A stretch of 64,000 bases of DNA, taken from assembly GCF_001766415.1 (NCBI RefSeq), contig NZ_MKXO01000005.1:148370-212369 (forward strand). Direction: 5' to 3'. Of the stretch, positions 8,661 through 17,542 are shown in pieces (positions within the stretch are counted from its first letter, which is position 1; each line of letters begins with the position of its first letter). A model generated the notes under the pieces. It did no database searches and was not told where the DNA came from. It worked only from the letters and a program-made list of their open reading frames with translations. The DNA is from Exiguobacterium aurantiacum. Its GTDB lineage: Bacteria; Bacillota; Bacilli; Exiguobacteriales; Exiguobacteriaceae. The translations under genes and the position numbers were made by a program.

Positions 8661-9485
8661 TTACGGGAAACGCGGGAATTGACCGAAGTCAGGGTCACGT
8701 TTTTCTTTGAAGGCGTCACGGCCTTCTTTTGCTTCATCTGTCGTGTAGTAAAGGAGCGTCGCGTCACCGGCGAGCTGTTGGATCCCGGCCAAGCCGTCCG
8801 TATCAGCGTTCATCGCAGCTTTCAAGAAGCGGAGTGCTGTCGGCGAGTGTTGCAAGATCTCTTGGCACCATTGGACCGTCTCGGCTTCAAGCTGTTCGAG
8901 CGGGACGACCGTGTTGATGAGCCCCATGTCGAGCGCTTGCTGTGCGTCGTATTGACGGCACAAGTACCAAATCTCACGAGCCTTCTTATGTCCGACGATA
9001 CGTGCCAAGTACCCTGAACCGTAACCGGCATCGAATGAACCGACTTTCGGTCCAGTTTGACCGAAACGAGCGTTGTCGGCCGCAATCGTCAAGTCACAGA
9101 CGAGGTGCAAGACGTGTCCGCCACCGATGGCGTATCCAGCGACCATGGCGATGACCGGTTTCGGGATGACTCGGATCAAGCGCTGAAGATCAAGAACGTT
9201 CAAGCGCGGGATATCATCGTCACCGACGTAGCCGCCGTGACCGCGAACTTTTTGGTCGCCACCTGAGCAGAAGGCTTGATCGCCTTCACCTGTCAAGATG
9301 ATGACGCCGACTTCTTTATCGTCACGGGCGCGCGCGAACGCGTCAATCAATTCGTTGACCGTGAGCGGACGGAACGCGTTCCGAACTTCCGGGCGGTTGA
9401 TCGTGATTTTTGCGATCCCGTTCCACTTCTCATATTTAATGTCTTCATACGTACGGACCGATGTCCAGTTTGCTACTGATTCCAT
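8661..9485 (-). CDS. menB: 1,4-Dihydroxy-2-naphthoyl-CoA synthase
   Basis: Crotonase-family enzyme that closes the naphthoquinone ring from o-succinylbenzoyl-CoA. Family features seen: oxyanion hole segments [10 protein letters not shown] and [12 protein letters not shown], the [15 protein letters not shown] active-site loop, and the C-terminal [13 protein letters not shown]. Length 274 aa is as expected. It follows menH with no gap, so it is in the men operon; a terminator follows it. Confidence 0.96.
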   Translation of the reverse strand: MESVANWTSVRTYEDIKYEKWNGIAKITINRPEVRNAFRPLTVNELIDAFARARDDKEVGVIILTGEGDQAFCSGGDQKVRGHGGYVGDDDIPRLNVLDLQRLIRVIPKPVIAMVAGYAIGGGHVLHLVCDLTIAADNARFGQTGPKVGSFDAGYGSGYLARIVGHKKAREIWYLCRQYDAQQALDMGLINTVVPLEQLEAETVQWCQEILQHSPTALRFLKAAMNADTDGLAGIQQLAGDATLLYYTTDEAKEGRDAFKEKRDPDFGQFPRFP

Positions 9486-10262
9486 TTAAATTCCCCCTAA
9501 AATCAATTTCTCTATCATTGTACCAAATTGTTGGGCGTTCTCGATATGGGGAGCGTGGCCTGCATTCGAAATTTCGTGTATCCGAATGTCTGGACGACGT
9601 TCACGCATATCGCGAGCAATCGTTTGAAACTTCACATCGTGCGCACCGACGATCAAATCGGTTCGAGGCAGGCGGTCAAGATGCGTCCATAGCGACGGCA
9701 TACTGCCGGTCCCGATGGCGCGCAAACTGTTCGCGAGCGCCGACGGATCTTGAGCGAGCCGCTCATGTCGAAGTGAGGCCCGCATCTCGTCCGTTTGACG
9801 CCAAAGCGGGAGCATCTCCCATGCGGCGACGAACGCTTCGATTCCGTCCGTCTCGATCCGTCGCGCGAGCCGTTCATCGGCGTCGCGTCGCGCTCGTCGT
9901 TCTGAAGCGGTGAGACCGGGCGTCGTACTAATCCCGATGAAGTGGTCCACGCGCTCGTCACAGGCTGCGAGTGTCATCCCGATGCGGCCGCCGAGCGAAT
10001 AGCCGATGACCGTCCACGGCCTTTCGTCCGTGTCGAGCAGCGTCGACAAATCCTTCACTTGTTGGCTCATCTTCGCGCGGGCGACCGAGCAACTGCCGGT
10101 CTGTCCATGTTGAAGCAGGGACGGGGCGACGAGGTGCACCGGCAAGTCAGGGAAATACGAGAGCCATCCGGCGTTGCTCGTGAAGCCGTGCAACAAGAGG
10201 ACCGGTCTTCCGGACCCGTGCTCGAGCACTTCATACGACACGTCACGGACAGTACGTCTCAC
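9486..10262 (-). CDS. menH: SHCHC synthase, alpha/beta hydrolase
   Basis: It eliminates pyruvate from SEPHCHC to give SHCHC. The fold is shown by LLLHGFTSN near residue 25, the nucleophile elbow GYSLGGR (Ser about residue 90), a late Asp (VGAHDVKF) and His (NAGHAPHIE). 258 aa. The start overlaps the menD stop by four bases and its stop directly precedes menB, so it is embedded in the operon, which supports MenH over other hydrolases. Confidence 0.88.
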   Translation of the reverse strand: MRRTVRDVSYEVLEHGSGRPVLLLHGFTSNAGWLSYFPDLPVHLVAPSLLQHGQTGSCSVARAKMSQQVKDLSTLLDTDERPWTVIGYSLGGRIGMTLAACDERVDHFIGISTTPGLTASERRARRDADERLARRIETDGIEAFVAAWEMLPLWRQTDEMRASLRHERLAQDPSALANSLRAIGTGSMPSLWTHLDRLPRTDLIVGAHDVKFQTIARDMRERRPDIRIHEISNAGHAPHIENAQQFGTMIEKLILGGI

Positions 10263-11908
10263 GTCCCGTTCTCCAACGTGAGACGCGTGCAGATCGATTC
10301 CGTCCAGTTCCGGTGGGATAAGACGTTGTCGGCACGGTCGGACGGGAATTCGATCAACTGAATCCCGGCCTCGATTGCTGCTGTCACGTCTTCTGGACGT
10401 TCGAGCAGTTGATAGCTAAGCCCGTATGTGTCGGCGAAGCCACGGATGTTCAAGTCGAGCGGTGTACCGAACAAGTCTTCGAACATCTGTGGCTCGATTG
10501 ATGCTTGCGGTAAGAAGGAGAAGATACCGCCGCCGTTGTTGTTGGCGACGATGATCGAGAACGAGCCAGGATGCGTCTTTAGTAACTGCAGGGCGTTGCT
10601 GTCGTGATAGAACGCCAAGTCACCGATCAGTAACGCGGCTCGTTCTGTGTCGTGGCAAGCGCCGAGCGCACTCGAGATGATTCCGTCGATCCCGTTCGCG
10701 CCTCGGTTGGCGAAGACGGATACGGCTTGTCCGGCGCCGAGCGTCGTGTCGACGTCACGGATCGGCATGCTGTTGCTGACGAACAAGCGGTCGATCTGAG
10801 CGTTCAAGACGTGACGCGTCAAGGCGCTCTCACCGCTCAGACTTGGTTTGGCCGATTCGGCGACTTGTTCGAATAAGGAAAAGCGAGCCGAGTAGACGTC
10901 GTCAAACGGGACGTCGATGACCTCCAAATAGTCATTCGCGTCGCCGTAGACGACAGTCGCACGACTTGATGGGTCGCGAAACGAGCCGGGCTGTTCAATC
11001 AAGATTTGGTGGGTCTGTTTGAGCCATTCATTCAACCGTTTCGATACAGGAGCCGCACCGAAGCGAACGACCGCATTCGGCGTCCATTCTGGGCTATGCT
11101 CACTTGCGAGCCACGTGTCATAATTCGTCAAAACGCCGTCAAAGCAACGCATGCCACTGAGCGGATCGGCGAACACCGGAATTCGGTGAGTGTTTGCTAC
11201 GTTGTAGATGGTTTCGAGCCAAGACGTCGGCGTGCCAGGTCCGACGACGAAAGCGAGCCGTTCGACGGCCGTCTCTTGTTTGAAGCGAACCAAGTCGTCG
11301 GTGACGGGACGAATGTACGAGGTCTCGCTCCGTCTCGAAGTGGCGGTCAATTGTGACTTCAGACGTTCGATATCGGGCAGTAACGGTTCTCGGAACGGAA
11401 TGTTAATATGGACCGGTCCGAGCGGGGCCTGCGCACTCAAGCGTACGAGCCGTCCGACGGCTTGTTCCATATAGCGCAGACTCTCTGGCTCGGGCACCGG
11501 TAGGTCGAGGCTCGTCTTCACATGTTCACCGTAGAGGCGGACTTGATCGATTGCTTGCGGGGCCCCGACGTTACGCAACTCATGCGGCCGATCTGTCGTC
11601 AAGACGACGAGCGGGAGCTGGGAAATCGTTGCTTCGGCGACAGCTGAAAAATAGTTGGTAGCGGCTGTGCCGCTCGTACAAATTAATGCGACCGGCCGAA
11701 CGTCTTCGCCAGCGCGGGTTAGTCCGAGCGCGAAGAAAGCGGCTGAACGCTCATCGACGACGACGTGATGGCGTATATTCGGGTGCAAATACGCGGCTAT
11801 CGCCAGCGGTGTCGAACGCGAACCGGGACTGATGACGACGTCATAAATCCCAGTTTCGACGAGTCGATTCATCATATGGGATACCCAATTCGTTAACATA
11901 TCGTTCAT
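10259..11908 (-). CDS. menD: SEPHCHC synthase (MenD)
   Basis: ThDP-dependent enzyme joining isochorismate and 2-oxoglutarate. N-terminal SPGSRSTPLAIAAY, the conserved Glu of VVDERSAAFFALG, CTSGTAATNYF and the C-terminal ThDP/Mg region GDLAFYHDSNAL with NNNGGGIFSFLP are present. 549 aa, normal length. It overlaps menF by four bases upstream and menH by four bases downstream, indicating translational coupling. Confidence 0.95.
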   Translation of the reverse strand: MNDMLTNWVSHMMNRLVETGIYDVVISPGSRSTPLAIAAYLHPNIRHHVVVDERSAAFFALGLTRAGEDVRPVALICTSGTAATNYFSAVAEATISQLPLVVLTTDRPHELRNVGAPQAIDQVRLYGEHVKTSLDLPVPEPESLRYMEQAVGRLVRLSAQAPLGPVHINIPFREPLLPDIERLKSQLTATSRRSETSYIRPVTDDLVRFKQETAVERLAFVVGPGTPTSWLETIYNVANTHRIPVFADPLSGMRCFDGVLTNYDTWLASEHSPEWTPNAVVRFGAAPVSKRLNEWLKQTHQILIEQPGSFRDPSSRATVVYGDANDYLEVIDVPFDDVYSARFSLFEQVAESAKPSLSGESALTRHVLNAQIDRLFVSNSMPIRDVDTTLGAGQAVSVFANRGANGIDGIISSALGACHDTERAALLIGDLAFYHDSNALQLLKTHPGSFSIIVANNNGGGIFSFLPQASIEPQMFEDLFGTPLDLNIRGFADTYGLSYQLLERPEDVTAAIEAGIQLIEFPSDRADNVLSHRNWTESICTRLTLENGT

Positions 11909-13290
11909 TCGTGATTGCCTCCTGAAATGACTTGGTCTAACCCGAGCGCTTGCTTGATCGGGCTCAATTTGACTTCTGTCTCGGCTAGCTCTGATTCGAG
12001 TTCAGACTCTTGGACGATTCCACAGCCTGCGTATAATGCCACGAACTGATGCTGGACGAGGGCCGAACGGATAGAGACGACAAATTCACCTTCTCCGTCG
12101 GTGTTCAACCAGCCGAACGGTGAGCCGTACCAGCCGCGATCGAACCGTTCGATGTCGCGCAGCAAGCGGACGGCCGTCCGCTTCGGAGAACCGCCGAGTG
12201 CGGGTGTCGGGTGCAACGACTCAATGATGGAGAGGAGAGACGCGTTCGTGTCCAAAGTCGCTTTGATCGGTGTGTGTAAATGAAACACCGAGCGGTTCTC
12301 TAAAATCGTCGGGGACGGCGCGACATGAATGGTCGCTGCATAAGGTGTGAGAGCGTTTTGAATGTCTTTGACGACGATTTGGTGCTCCTCTAAATTTTTA
12401 CGGTCATGCAACAACTGCTGTTTCGCCGTCTCTGTTTCCGCGTCCATATCCGGGCGCTTGATCGTGCCGGCGATGGCCGCGGTCTCGATATGCGGACCTT
12501 GCTTACGGACGAGCCGCTCTGGTGTGGCCCCGAAAAATCCGATTTCCCGTTTCGGTTGATATAAGAACACGTAACTGCCTTCTTGATGTTCAGACAAGTG
12601 CCGAAGCGTCTTCGCGAACGGGAACGCTTCATCTGACGTCTGGTAAATCTCTTCCCTGGCGATGACGAGTTTCTCGACTTTTTCTTCGGCGATATATCCT
12701 TTCGCCTGTTGAAAACTTGATTTAAAGTGATCGACGCCGTCTTTTACTTTCGAATACGTCGGCGTCGACTCATCGGGCGCGTGCAGGGCGTTGAACTGGG
12801 ACAATTGGTCGGCTAGTTGGATTAAATATTGTTCAACGGTCTGGTTTGAAGAAACAAGGGTCGACACCGTCAACGTGTGCTTGTCACCGGAACGACGGTA
12901 TAAAAATTTAGGGACGACTAAAGCAGCCTCGTCGAATGAGTCCCACATGTTTTTTTGAGGACGGACGAACGTATCAAATGAAAATCCTGAGAACGCATAG
13001 ATGACGGCATCGACATCCCGGCGATGCAGGCTCCAGTCGTACTGCAGACGTTGGAACCGTTCGGGTCCGGACGCCGTCAAGACGAGCGCGTCGGCACAAC
13101 CGAGCATTTCAAGTGAGCGATCGGGTGTCGAAAAATAATAGTGTGATGTTTCTGTATTTTGAATGATCTGAAACGCGTCGAACGAAGGGATCTCCCACGT
13201 GTATGAGGCAAGGACAGGTCGTTGCCATGCGCGTGCGCGTTTATGTGCTTGTTCGATTCGTTGTTTAATGTGTGTTTGAGTATCTGGCAT
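11905..13290 (-). CDS. menF: Isochorismate synthase (MenF)
   Basis: It isomerises chorismate to isochorismate, the first committed step. The chorismate-binding domain fills the C-terminal half: VIAREEIY, FLYQP, GATPERLV, ETAAIAGTIKR, LHTPIKA, HPTPALGGSPK, RGWYGSPFGW and the EVKLSPIKQAL end. 461 aa. It is first in the leftward operon, with GGAGG before its ATG and an extended -10 (TGATACACT) about 45 bases upstream. It is divergent from menA. Confidence 0.94.
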   Translation of the reverse strand: MPDTQTHIKQRIEQAHKRARAWQRPVLASYTWEIPSFDAFQIIQNTETSHYYFSTPDRSLEMLGCADALVLTASGPERFQRLQYDWSLHRRDVDAVIYAFSGFSFDTFVRPQKNMWDSFDEAALVVPKFLYRRSGDKHTLTVSTLVSSNQTVEQYLIQLADQLSQFNALHAPDESTPTYSKVKDGVDHFKSSFQQAKGYIAEEKVEKLVIAREEIYQTSDEAFPFAKTLRHLSEHQEGSYVFLYQPKREIGFFGATPERLVRKQGPHIETAAIAGTIKRPDMDAETETAKQQLLHDRKNLEEHQIVVKDIQNALTPYAATIHVAPSPTILENRSVFHLHTPIKATLDTNASLLSIIESLHPTPALGGSPKRTAVRLLRDIERFDRGWYGSPFGWLNTDGEGEFVVSIRSALVQHQFVALYAGCGIVQESELESELAETEVKLSPIKQALGLDQVISGGNHE

Positions 13291-13331
13291 ATAAGAAAAG
13301 CCTCCTCAATCCGATGGAATATTCATCTTTT

Positions 13332-13340
13332 AGTGTATCA
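13332..13340 (-). promoter_or_regulatory. Extended -10 promoter of the men operon
   Basis: Leftward TGATACACT matches TGnTATAAT with two differences; it lies about 42 bases before menF. No clear -35. Confidence 0.4.
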
Positions 13341-13408
13341 TGACTTAACGGCTGTACTGCCCGTCGAATGCTCGAGAAACATGAGTTCAGATGATTGAGG
13401 GGCGGGCA

Positions 13409-13438
13409 TTGACAGATTTTTTTGTGGAGACGTAAACT
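13409..13438 (+). promoter_or_regulatory. SigA-type promoter of menA
   Basis: TTGACA at 13409-13414 and TAAACT at 13433-13438 with an 18-base spacer, about 20 bases before the menA start. Confidence 0.5.
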
Positions 13439-13457
13439 AACGAAGGGAGGGAAGTAG

Positions 13458-14357
13458 ATGAAGAAGAGAGAGAAAGGTGCTTATTGGCGCATGATTCGTC
13501 CGCACACACTGACGGCGAGCTTTATTCCGGTGCTGTTAGGAACGTTTATCGTCGCCGGTCAAACCGATTTGAAATGGGGTCTGTTCTTGGCGATGCTCTT
13601 CGCCTCGATCTTGATTCAAATCGCGACGAATTTATTTAATGAATATTACGACTACAAACGCGGGCTCGACCACGAAGGCTCGATTGGAATCGGCGGCTCG
13701 ATCGTACGAGACGGGTTCACGCCGGGTCAAGTGCTCGGCATCGCGCTCGGGATGTATGGTGTCGCGTGTGTACTCGGTCTGTATCTTGCCGCTTCGACGA
13801 GCTGGCATTTGCTTTGGATCGGAGCGTTGTCGATGGTCGTCGGCTATCTGTATACGGGTGGTCCGCTTCCGATTGCGTATACGCCGTTCGGTGAACTTGT
13901 CGCCGGATTGTTCATGGGCTACGTCATCATCGGGATTTCAGGATATATCCAAATCGGTACGGTGACGACTGAGTTGTTGCTCGTGTCATTCCCGATGGCG
14001 CTCTTGATCGGAGCGATTTTACTAGCCAACAATATACGGGACTTGGATAACGACAAGGTGAACGGACGACGCACGATTGCGTGTCTCGTCGGACATCGCC
14101 GGGCCGTGCTCGTTTTGGCCGGATTCTTTATCGTTGCGCTGATTGGTATCCTCGTCGCCGTATTCGTTTACGGGGTCACGCCTTGGGTATTGCTTTCGTT
14201 AATGACCGTTCCGATCATGATTCGTGCGGTGAAGCGGTTCTGGGTGAAACGTGAGCCGGCCGACCTGATGCCGGCGATGGCGATGACGGCGAAGGTCAAC
14301 ACGTTATTCGGGGCCTGGATGGTCATCGGATTAATCGTCGCACGCGTTATCGCATAA
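13458..14357 (+). CDS. menA: 1,4-Dihydroxy-2-naphthoate prenyltransferase
   Basis: UbiA-family integral membrane enzyme that prenylates DHNA to demethylmenaquinone. The two Asp-rich motifs are visible: NEYYDYKRGLD near residue 62 and NNIRDLDNDKVNGRRT near residue 195. About eight to nine membrane segments, 299 aa. GGGAGGG precedes the ATG. Divergent from menF; the carbonic anhydrase gene follows after 20 bases and may be cotranscribed. Confidence 0.94.
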   Translation: MKKREKGAYWRMIRPHTLTASFIPVLLGTFIVAGQTDLKWGLFLAMLFASILIQIATNLFNEYYDYKRGLDHEGSIGIGGSIVRDGFTPGQVLGIALGMYGVACVLGLYLAASTSWHLLWIGALSMVVGYLYTGGPLPIAYTPFGELVAGLFMGYVIIGISGYIQIGTVTTELLLVSFPMALLIGAILLANNIRDLDNDKVNGRRTIACLVGHRRAVLVLAGFFIVALIGILVAVFVYGVTPWVLLSLMTVPIMIRAVKRFWVKREPADLMPAMAMTAKVNTLFGAWMVIGLIVARVIA

Positions 14358-14377
14358 ACATAGAGGAGGGGAACGAT

Positions 14378-14929
14378 ATGTCAGTCGTCAAAGACATGCT
14401 TGCGTTCAATGAACGGTTCGTGACAGAGAAGCAGTATGAGCAGTACGTGTCAGATAAATTTCCTGATAAGAAAATTGTCATTTTAACTTGTATGGACACA
14501 CGGTTGACGTCGTTATTGCCACATGCGCTCGGTTTGAAGAACGGCGACGCGAAAATCATCAAAAACGCGGGCGCGGTATTGTCGCATCCGTTCGGATCGG
14601 TCATGCGTTCGATTCTCGTCGCCTTATACGCTCTCGGTGCGGAAGAGGTGATCGTTGTTGGACATTACGATTGCGGCATGGCCGCTATCGACCCGAACGC
14701 GGTCATCGGCGAGATGGAGCGGCGCGGAATTGATCCGCAGACGTTACAGACGCTCAAAGCCTCAGGCATGAACTTGGAGAAGTGGTTGCATGGCTTTGAC
14801 TCGGTCGAGGCGAACGTCGTCAACTCGGTCAGTCTGATCAAAAACCATCCGCTCCTGCCGCCGGGTACGGACGTCCACGGATTTGTCATCGATCCAGGAA
14901 CGGGGCGACTCGATGTCGTCGAGGCATAA
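14378..14929 (+). CDS. Beta-carbonic anhydrase
   Basis: Interconverts CO2 and bicarbonate. The zinc ligands of the beta class are visible: Cys38 and Asp40/Arg42 in TCMDTR, and His96/Cys99 in GHYDCGM. 183 aa, like the short Firmicute YtiB type. GGAGGGG precedes the ATG and the gene lies 20 bases after menA. A bidirectional terminator follows. Confidence 0.92.
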   Translation: MSVVKDMLAFNERFVTEKQYEQYVSDKFPDKKIVILTCMDTRLTSLLPHALGLKNGDAKIIKNAGAVLSHPFGSVMRSILVALYALGAEEVIVVGHYDCGMAAIDPNAVIGEMERRGIDPQTLQTLKASGMNLEKWLHGFDSVEANVVNSVSLIKNHPLLPPGTDVHGFVIDPGTGRLDVVEA

Positions 14930-14940
14930 TCATCCATGCA

Positions 14941-14976
14941 AAAAGGCGAGCTCCGTTTTGAGAGAGCTCGCCTTTT
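14941..14976. terminator. Bidirectional terminator
   Basis: AAAAGGCGAGCTC pairs exactly with GAGCTCGCCTTTT around a 10-base loop, between the carbonic anhydrase and the convergent YihY gene. Confidence 0.85.
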
Positions 14977-14977
14977 G

Positions 14978-15925
14978 TCATCCGTACGTGTTGACCGGAA
15001 TATCTTTGTAGTCATCTTCGTCCGAGTCTTTCGACTTGGATTTTTTGTTTTTCTTATAGTTCTTCTCATACTCTTGCTCGCTCGGTGTTTTGAAGAAGCG
15101 TTGCCACGTGGCGTTGATCTCAGAGCCAATCAAGATGATCATGCCGGTCAACTGCAGCCAAAGCAACGTGACGATGATGCCTCCGAGTGATCCGTACGTC
15201 GAATCGTAGTTACCGAAGTTCGAGACGTATAGGCTAAAACCGAGTGAGACGAGCTGCCAAGCGATGACGCCGAAGATGGCGCCGGGGACGGTGCTTTTCC
15301 AAAACACGTGTTGTTGCGGTGCAATCTTATAAAAGATCGACAGCGTCAAGATCAAGATGACCGTCGTCAGCACGTAACGGAACACGTTGATCAAGACGAC
15401 TTCGGCACCGGAAATCGGGAGGTAGTCTGAAATGAATTCGATGATTTGTGAACCGAACACGTTCGAGATGATGAGTAGCAAGACGCCGACGCCGAGGAGG
15501 AACGTCAAGCCGAGGGCGATGCCTTTACTGACGAAGAAGTTGCGTTCGTTGTCCTCACCGTACGCGTGGATTGCCATATTGATCAATCGTTCGACTCCTT
15601 TAGAGGCCGACCAAATCGCTAAAATCGCACCAATCGAGAGCAGTCCGCCTCGTGGCTCGCCGATCGCCTCAAAGATCCCTGATAAAAACTCGGTCGCCGC
15701 CGAACCTGGCGCCAGGTTATTTAACTGTTCTTGAAACGACGCTTGTGTGATGTCGAAGAACGAGAGCAACGCTAAAATAAAAATGATTCCCGGGAAAATG
15801 GATAAGAACCAAAAAAAAGCGAGCGTTGCCCCGTAATCTTGAACGTCATGCTCTTTAAAACGACGAAACAACTCTTTCCCGAAGGAAAGCCAATTCTTTT
15901 TTTCTTTCACTTCTGTAGTGTCCAT
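14978..15925 (-). CDS. YihY/BrkB-family membrane protein
   Basis: Integral membrane protein of the YihY/UPF0761 family (once mis-called ribonuclease BN); its role is not established. Six hydrophobic segments are seen between residues about 30 and 280, with family features DYGATLAFFWFLSIFPG near the start and TYGSLGGIIVTLLWLQLTG near the end. The C-terminal tail is long and charged (KKNKKSKSKDSDEDD). ATG 15925 has GGAGG eight bases upstream, better than the ATG two codons earlier. 315 aa. Confidence 0.88.
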   Translation of the reverse strand: MDTTEVKEKKNWLSFGKELFRRFKEHDVQDYGATLAFFWFLSIFPGIIFILALLSFFDITQASFQEQLNNLAPGSAATEFLSGIFEAIGEPRGGLLSIGAILAIWSASKGVERLINMAIHAYGEDNERNFFVSKGIALGLTFLLGVGVLLLIISNVFGSQIIEFISDYLPISGAEVVLINVFRYVLTTVILILTLSIFYKIAPQQHVFWKSTVPGAIFGVIAWQLVSLGFSLYVSNFGNYDSTYGSLGGIIVTLLWLQLTGMIILIGSEINATWQRFFKTPSEQEYEKNYKKNKKSKSKDSDEDDYKDIPVNTYG

Positions 15926-15994
15926 GCGCATATCCTCCTGAACGTTATCGTTAGAAACTATCTTTCCCGATTTGTCAGTAGGTTACACATTGAT

Positions 15995-16432
15995 TCAGTC
16001 TTCGGCTAACGTTTTGTCAAAGAATCGTTCTGGATTGGTGGTGAGTAGCTCGGCTAAAGAAGGGGGTCTGACCGGCAGGCGGCTCAATGCGCTCCGCTTC
16101 ACCCAAATCGGTGTGTACGAGCCGTTCGTCTGTTCAGCTTGGAACTCTTCGCCTGTACCGGTGCCGAATTCGCCACTTGTGACGCGGGCCCAAAAATAAG
16201 GATTCAATTCACCGTTGAAGGCGACGTAGGCGGCGACTCCTTCAAGCTCGACGTGGACACCGAGTTCTTCATAAGCTTCACGGACGGCAGTTTCTTCAGC
16301 CGTATGGCCAAATTCGACACCGCCGCCAGGGAAGACGTAATAGAGTGCGTTTTCTTTTTCGCGTCGAATGAGCGCGACCTCGTCGTGTTCGTTCGTGAGG
16401 ATGATGGCGCTGCGTAATTTTGTTCTGACCAA
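15995..16432 (-). CDS. Nudix hydrolase
   Basis: Hydrolyses a nucleoside diphosphate linked to another moiety; substrate unknown. The Nudix box is complete (GGGVEFG, then REAYEELGV) at about residues 36-58. I choose the TTG at 16432, product MVRTKLRSAIIL, because AAAGGA lies about 9 bases upstream. A longer reading from ATG 16474 would place the start inside the terminator hairpin of the upstream kinase. 145 aa. Same strand as the kinase gene. Confidence 0.82.
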   Translation of the reverse strand: MVRTKLRSAIILTNEHDEVALIRREKENALYYVFPGGGVEFGHTAEETAVREAYEELGVHVELEGVAAYVAFNGELNPYFWARVTSGEFGTGTGEEFQAEQTNGSYTPIWVKRSALSRLPVRPPSLAELLTTNPERFFDKTLAED

Positions 16433-16463
16433 TGGGATCGTTCCTTTCGGTAGCTTATAGTGA

Positions 16464-16498
16464 ACAAAACGCATCGACTCACCGTCGATGCGCTTTGT
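16464..16498 (-). terminator. Terminator of the PfkB kinase gene
   Basis: Fifteen-base arms (ACAAAACGCATCGAC and GTCGATGCGCTTTGT) around a 5-base loop; leftward it ends in TTTTGTT. The kinase stop codon touches the stem. Confidence 0.75.
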
Positions 16499-17424
16499 TA
16501 ATCTGTCGTCTTTTGTTCTAACGATTCGTACATATCAGAAGTCAAACCGTTCTCATGAGAACCGATAACTTTTGCGGCGACGCGCATGCCAAGGCGGAGC
16601 GCGTCTTCAATCGAATGATGCTTCATCAATTCAGAGATGACGGCCGAGAAGAAAGAATCACCGGCGCCTGTTGAATCAGCGACTTTGACTTTTGTCGTCG
16701 GTACGTGTCCTTGCTCGTTCGTCCGGAGATCGACGTAGACGGCACCGAGTTCGCTCATCGTGACGATCGTGAGCGGCGCACCTTTCATCGCGAGCACTTC
16801 GGCGACGCGCAATGCGTCATCGACGGTGACGATTGACATATCAGACAGGATTTCGGCTTCTTCACGGCTACAGATGAAGCCGGTGAAGCCTTGAAGCAAG
16901 TGGCGATTTCGTTCGATGACGGACAAATGACCGCACACCCCGTAAAGCGGAAGCTTCATCTCGCGACATAGTTCGATCGTCTCATTCAAGACGTTGACCG
17001 ACAAATCGAGGTCGATGGCGACGGCTTCGCTTTCGGCGAACACCGTATCGATTCGGCGGAGGATACATTGTTCCATCATCGCTTCATCTGGTTGTTTCGA
17101 GATCGAGGTCTGGAGGTCGCCGTTATTGTCCATGACGGCGAGCCACATGCCCATACCGTTATCTTCAAGCAGGTCGACATGGTCGACGTTGACGTTTAAG
17201 TCGCGAAGCTCTTGAAGGACACCCATCCCGATTTGGTCGTTTGTGACGGTTGACACGAACCGGACGTCGTTACCGAGGACACCTAGGTTTTGCGCGACGT
17301 TACGGCCGGTTCCGCCGTTCGAGAACGCGATGTCCCCGACGTTTTTCGCATCTTTATGAAGCGGGGCGAACGATGTTCCTTTAATATCGACAAATACTTT
17401 GCCGATTACTGCAATCGTATTCAT
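16498..17424 (-). CDS. PfkB-family carbohydrate kinase
   Basis: Ribokinase-fold sugar or nucleoside kinase. The N-terminal GG motif (SNGGTGRNVAQNLGVLG, near residue 36) and the C-terminal ATP/anion-hole motif DSTGAGDSFFSA (catalytic Asp near residue 253) are intact. The substrate cannot be read from the sequence; pseudouridine kinase-like proteins are similar. ATG 17424 has AAAGGTGG eight bases upstream. 308 aa. It has its own promoter and terminator. Confidence 0.82.
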   Translation of the reverse strand: MNTIAVIGKVFVDIKGTSFAPLHKDAKNVGDIAFSNGGTGRNVAQNLGVLGNDVRFVSTVTNDQIGMGVLQELRDLNVNVDHVDLLEDNGMGMWLAVMDNNGDLQTSISKQPDEAMMEQCILRRIDTVFAESEAVAIDLDLSVNVLNETIELCREMKLPLYGVCGHLSVIERNRHLLQGFTGFICSREEAEILSDMSIVTVDDALRVAEVLAMKGAPLTIVTMSELGAVYVDLRTNEQGHVPTTKVKVADSTGAGDSFFSAVISELMKHHSIEDALRLGMRVAAKVIGSHENGLTSDMYESLEQKTTD

Positions 17425-17485
17425 ATGCTGTACCACCTTTAGCCAATCATCTATCTGTTATCGGTCTGTTAGACACATTGTTTCC

Positions 17486-17514
17486 ATTATAGCGAAATCG
17501 TCATTCGCTTTCAA
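17486..17514 (-). promoter_or_regulatory. SigA promoter of the PfkB kinase gene
   Basis: Leftward TTGAAA, 17-base spacer, TATAAT: a near-consensus promoter. The spacer itself is an imperfect inverted repeat, GCGAA at one end and TTCGC at the other, which could be an operator. Confidence 0.75.
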
Positions 17515-17542
17515 TGACGGTTTCAAACGCTGTCGAAATTTG

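Noticed and set aside
16433..16474. Longer Nudix protein starting at ATG 16474
   Set aside because: That ATG lies inside the terminator stem of the upstream gene and has a poor SD, while TTG 16432 has AAAGGA at good distance and starts like other Nudix proteins.
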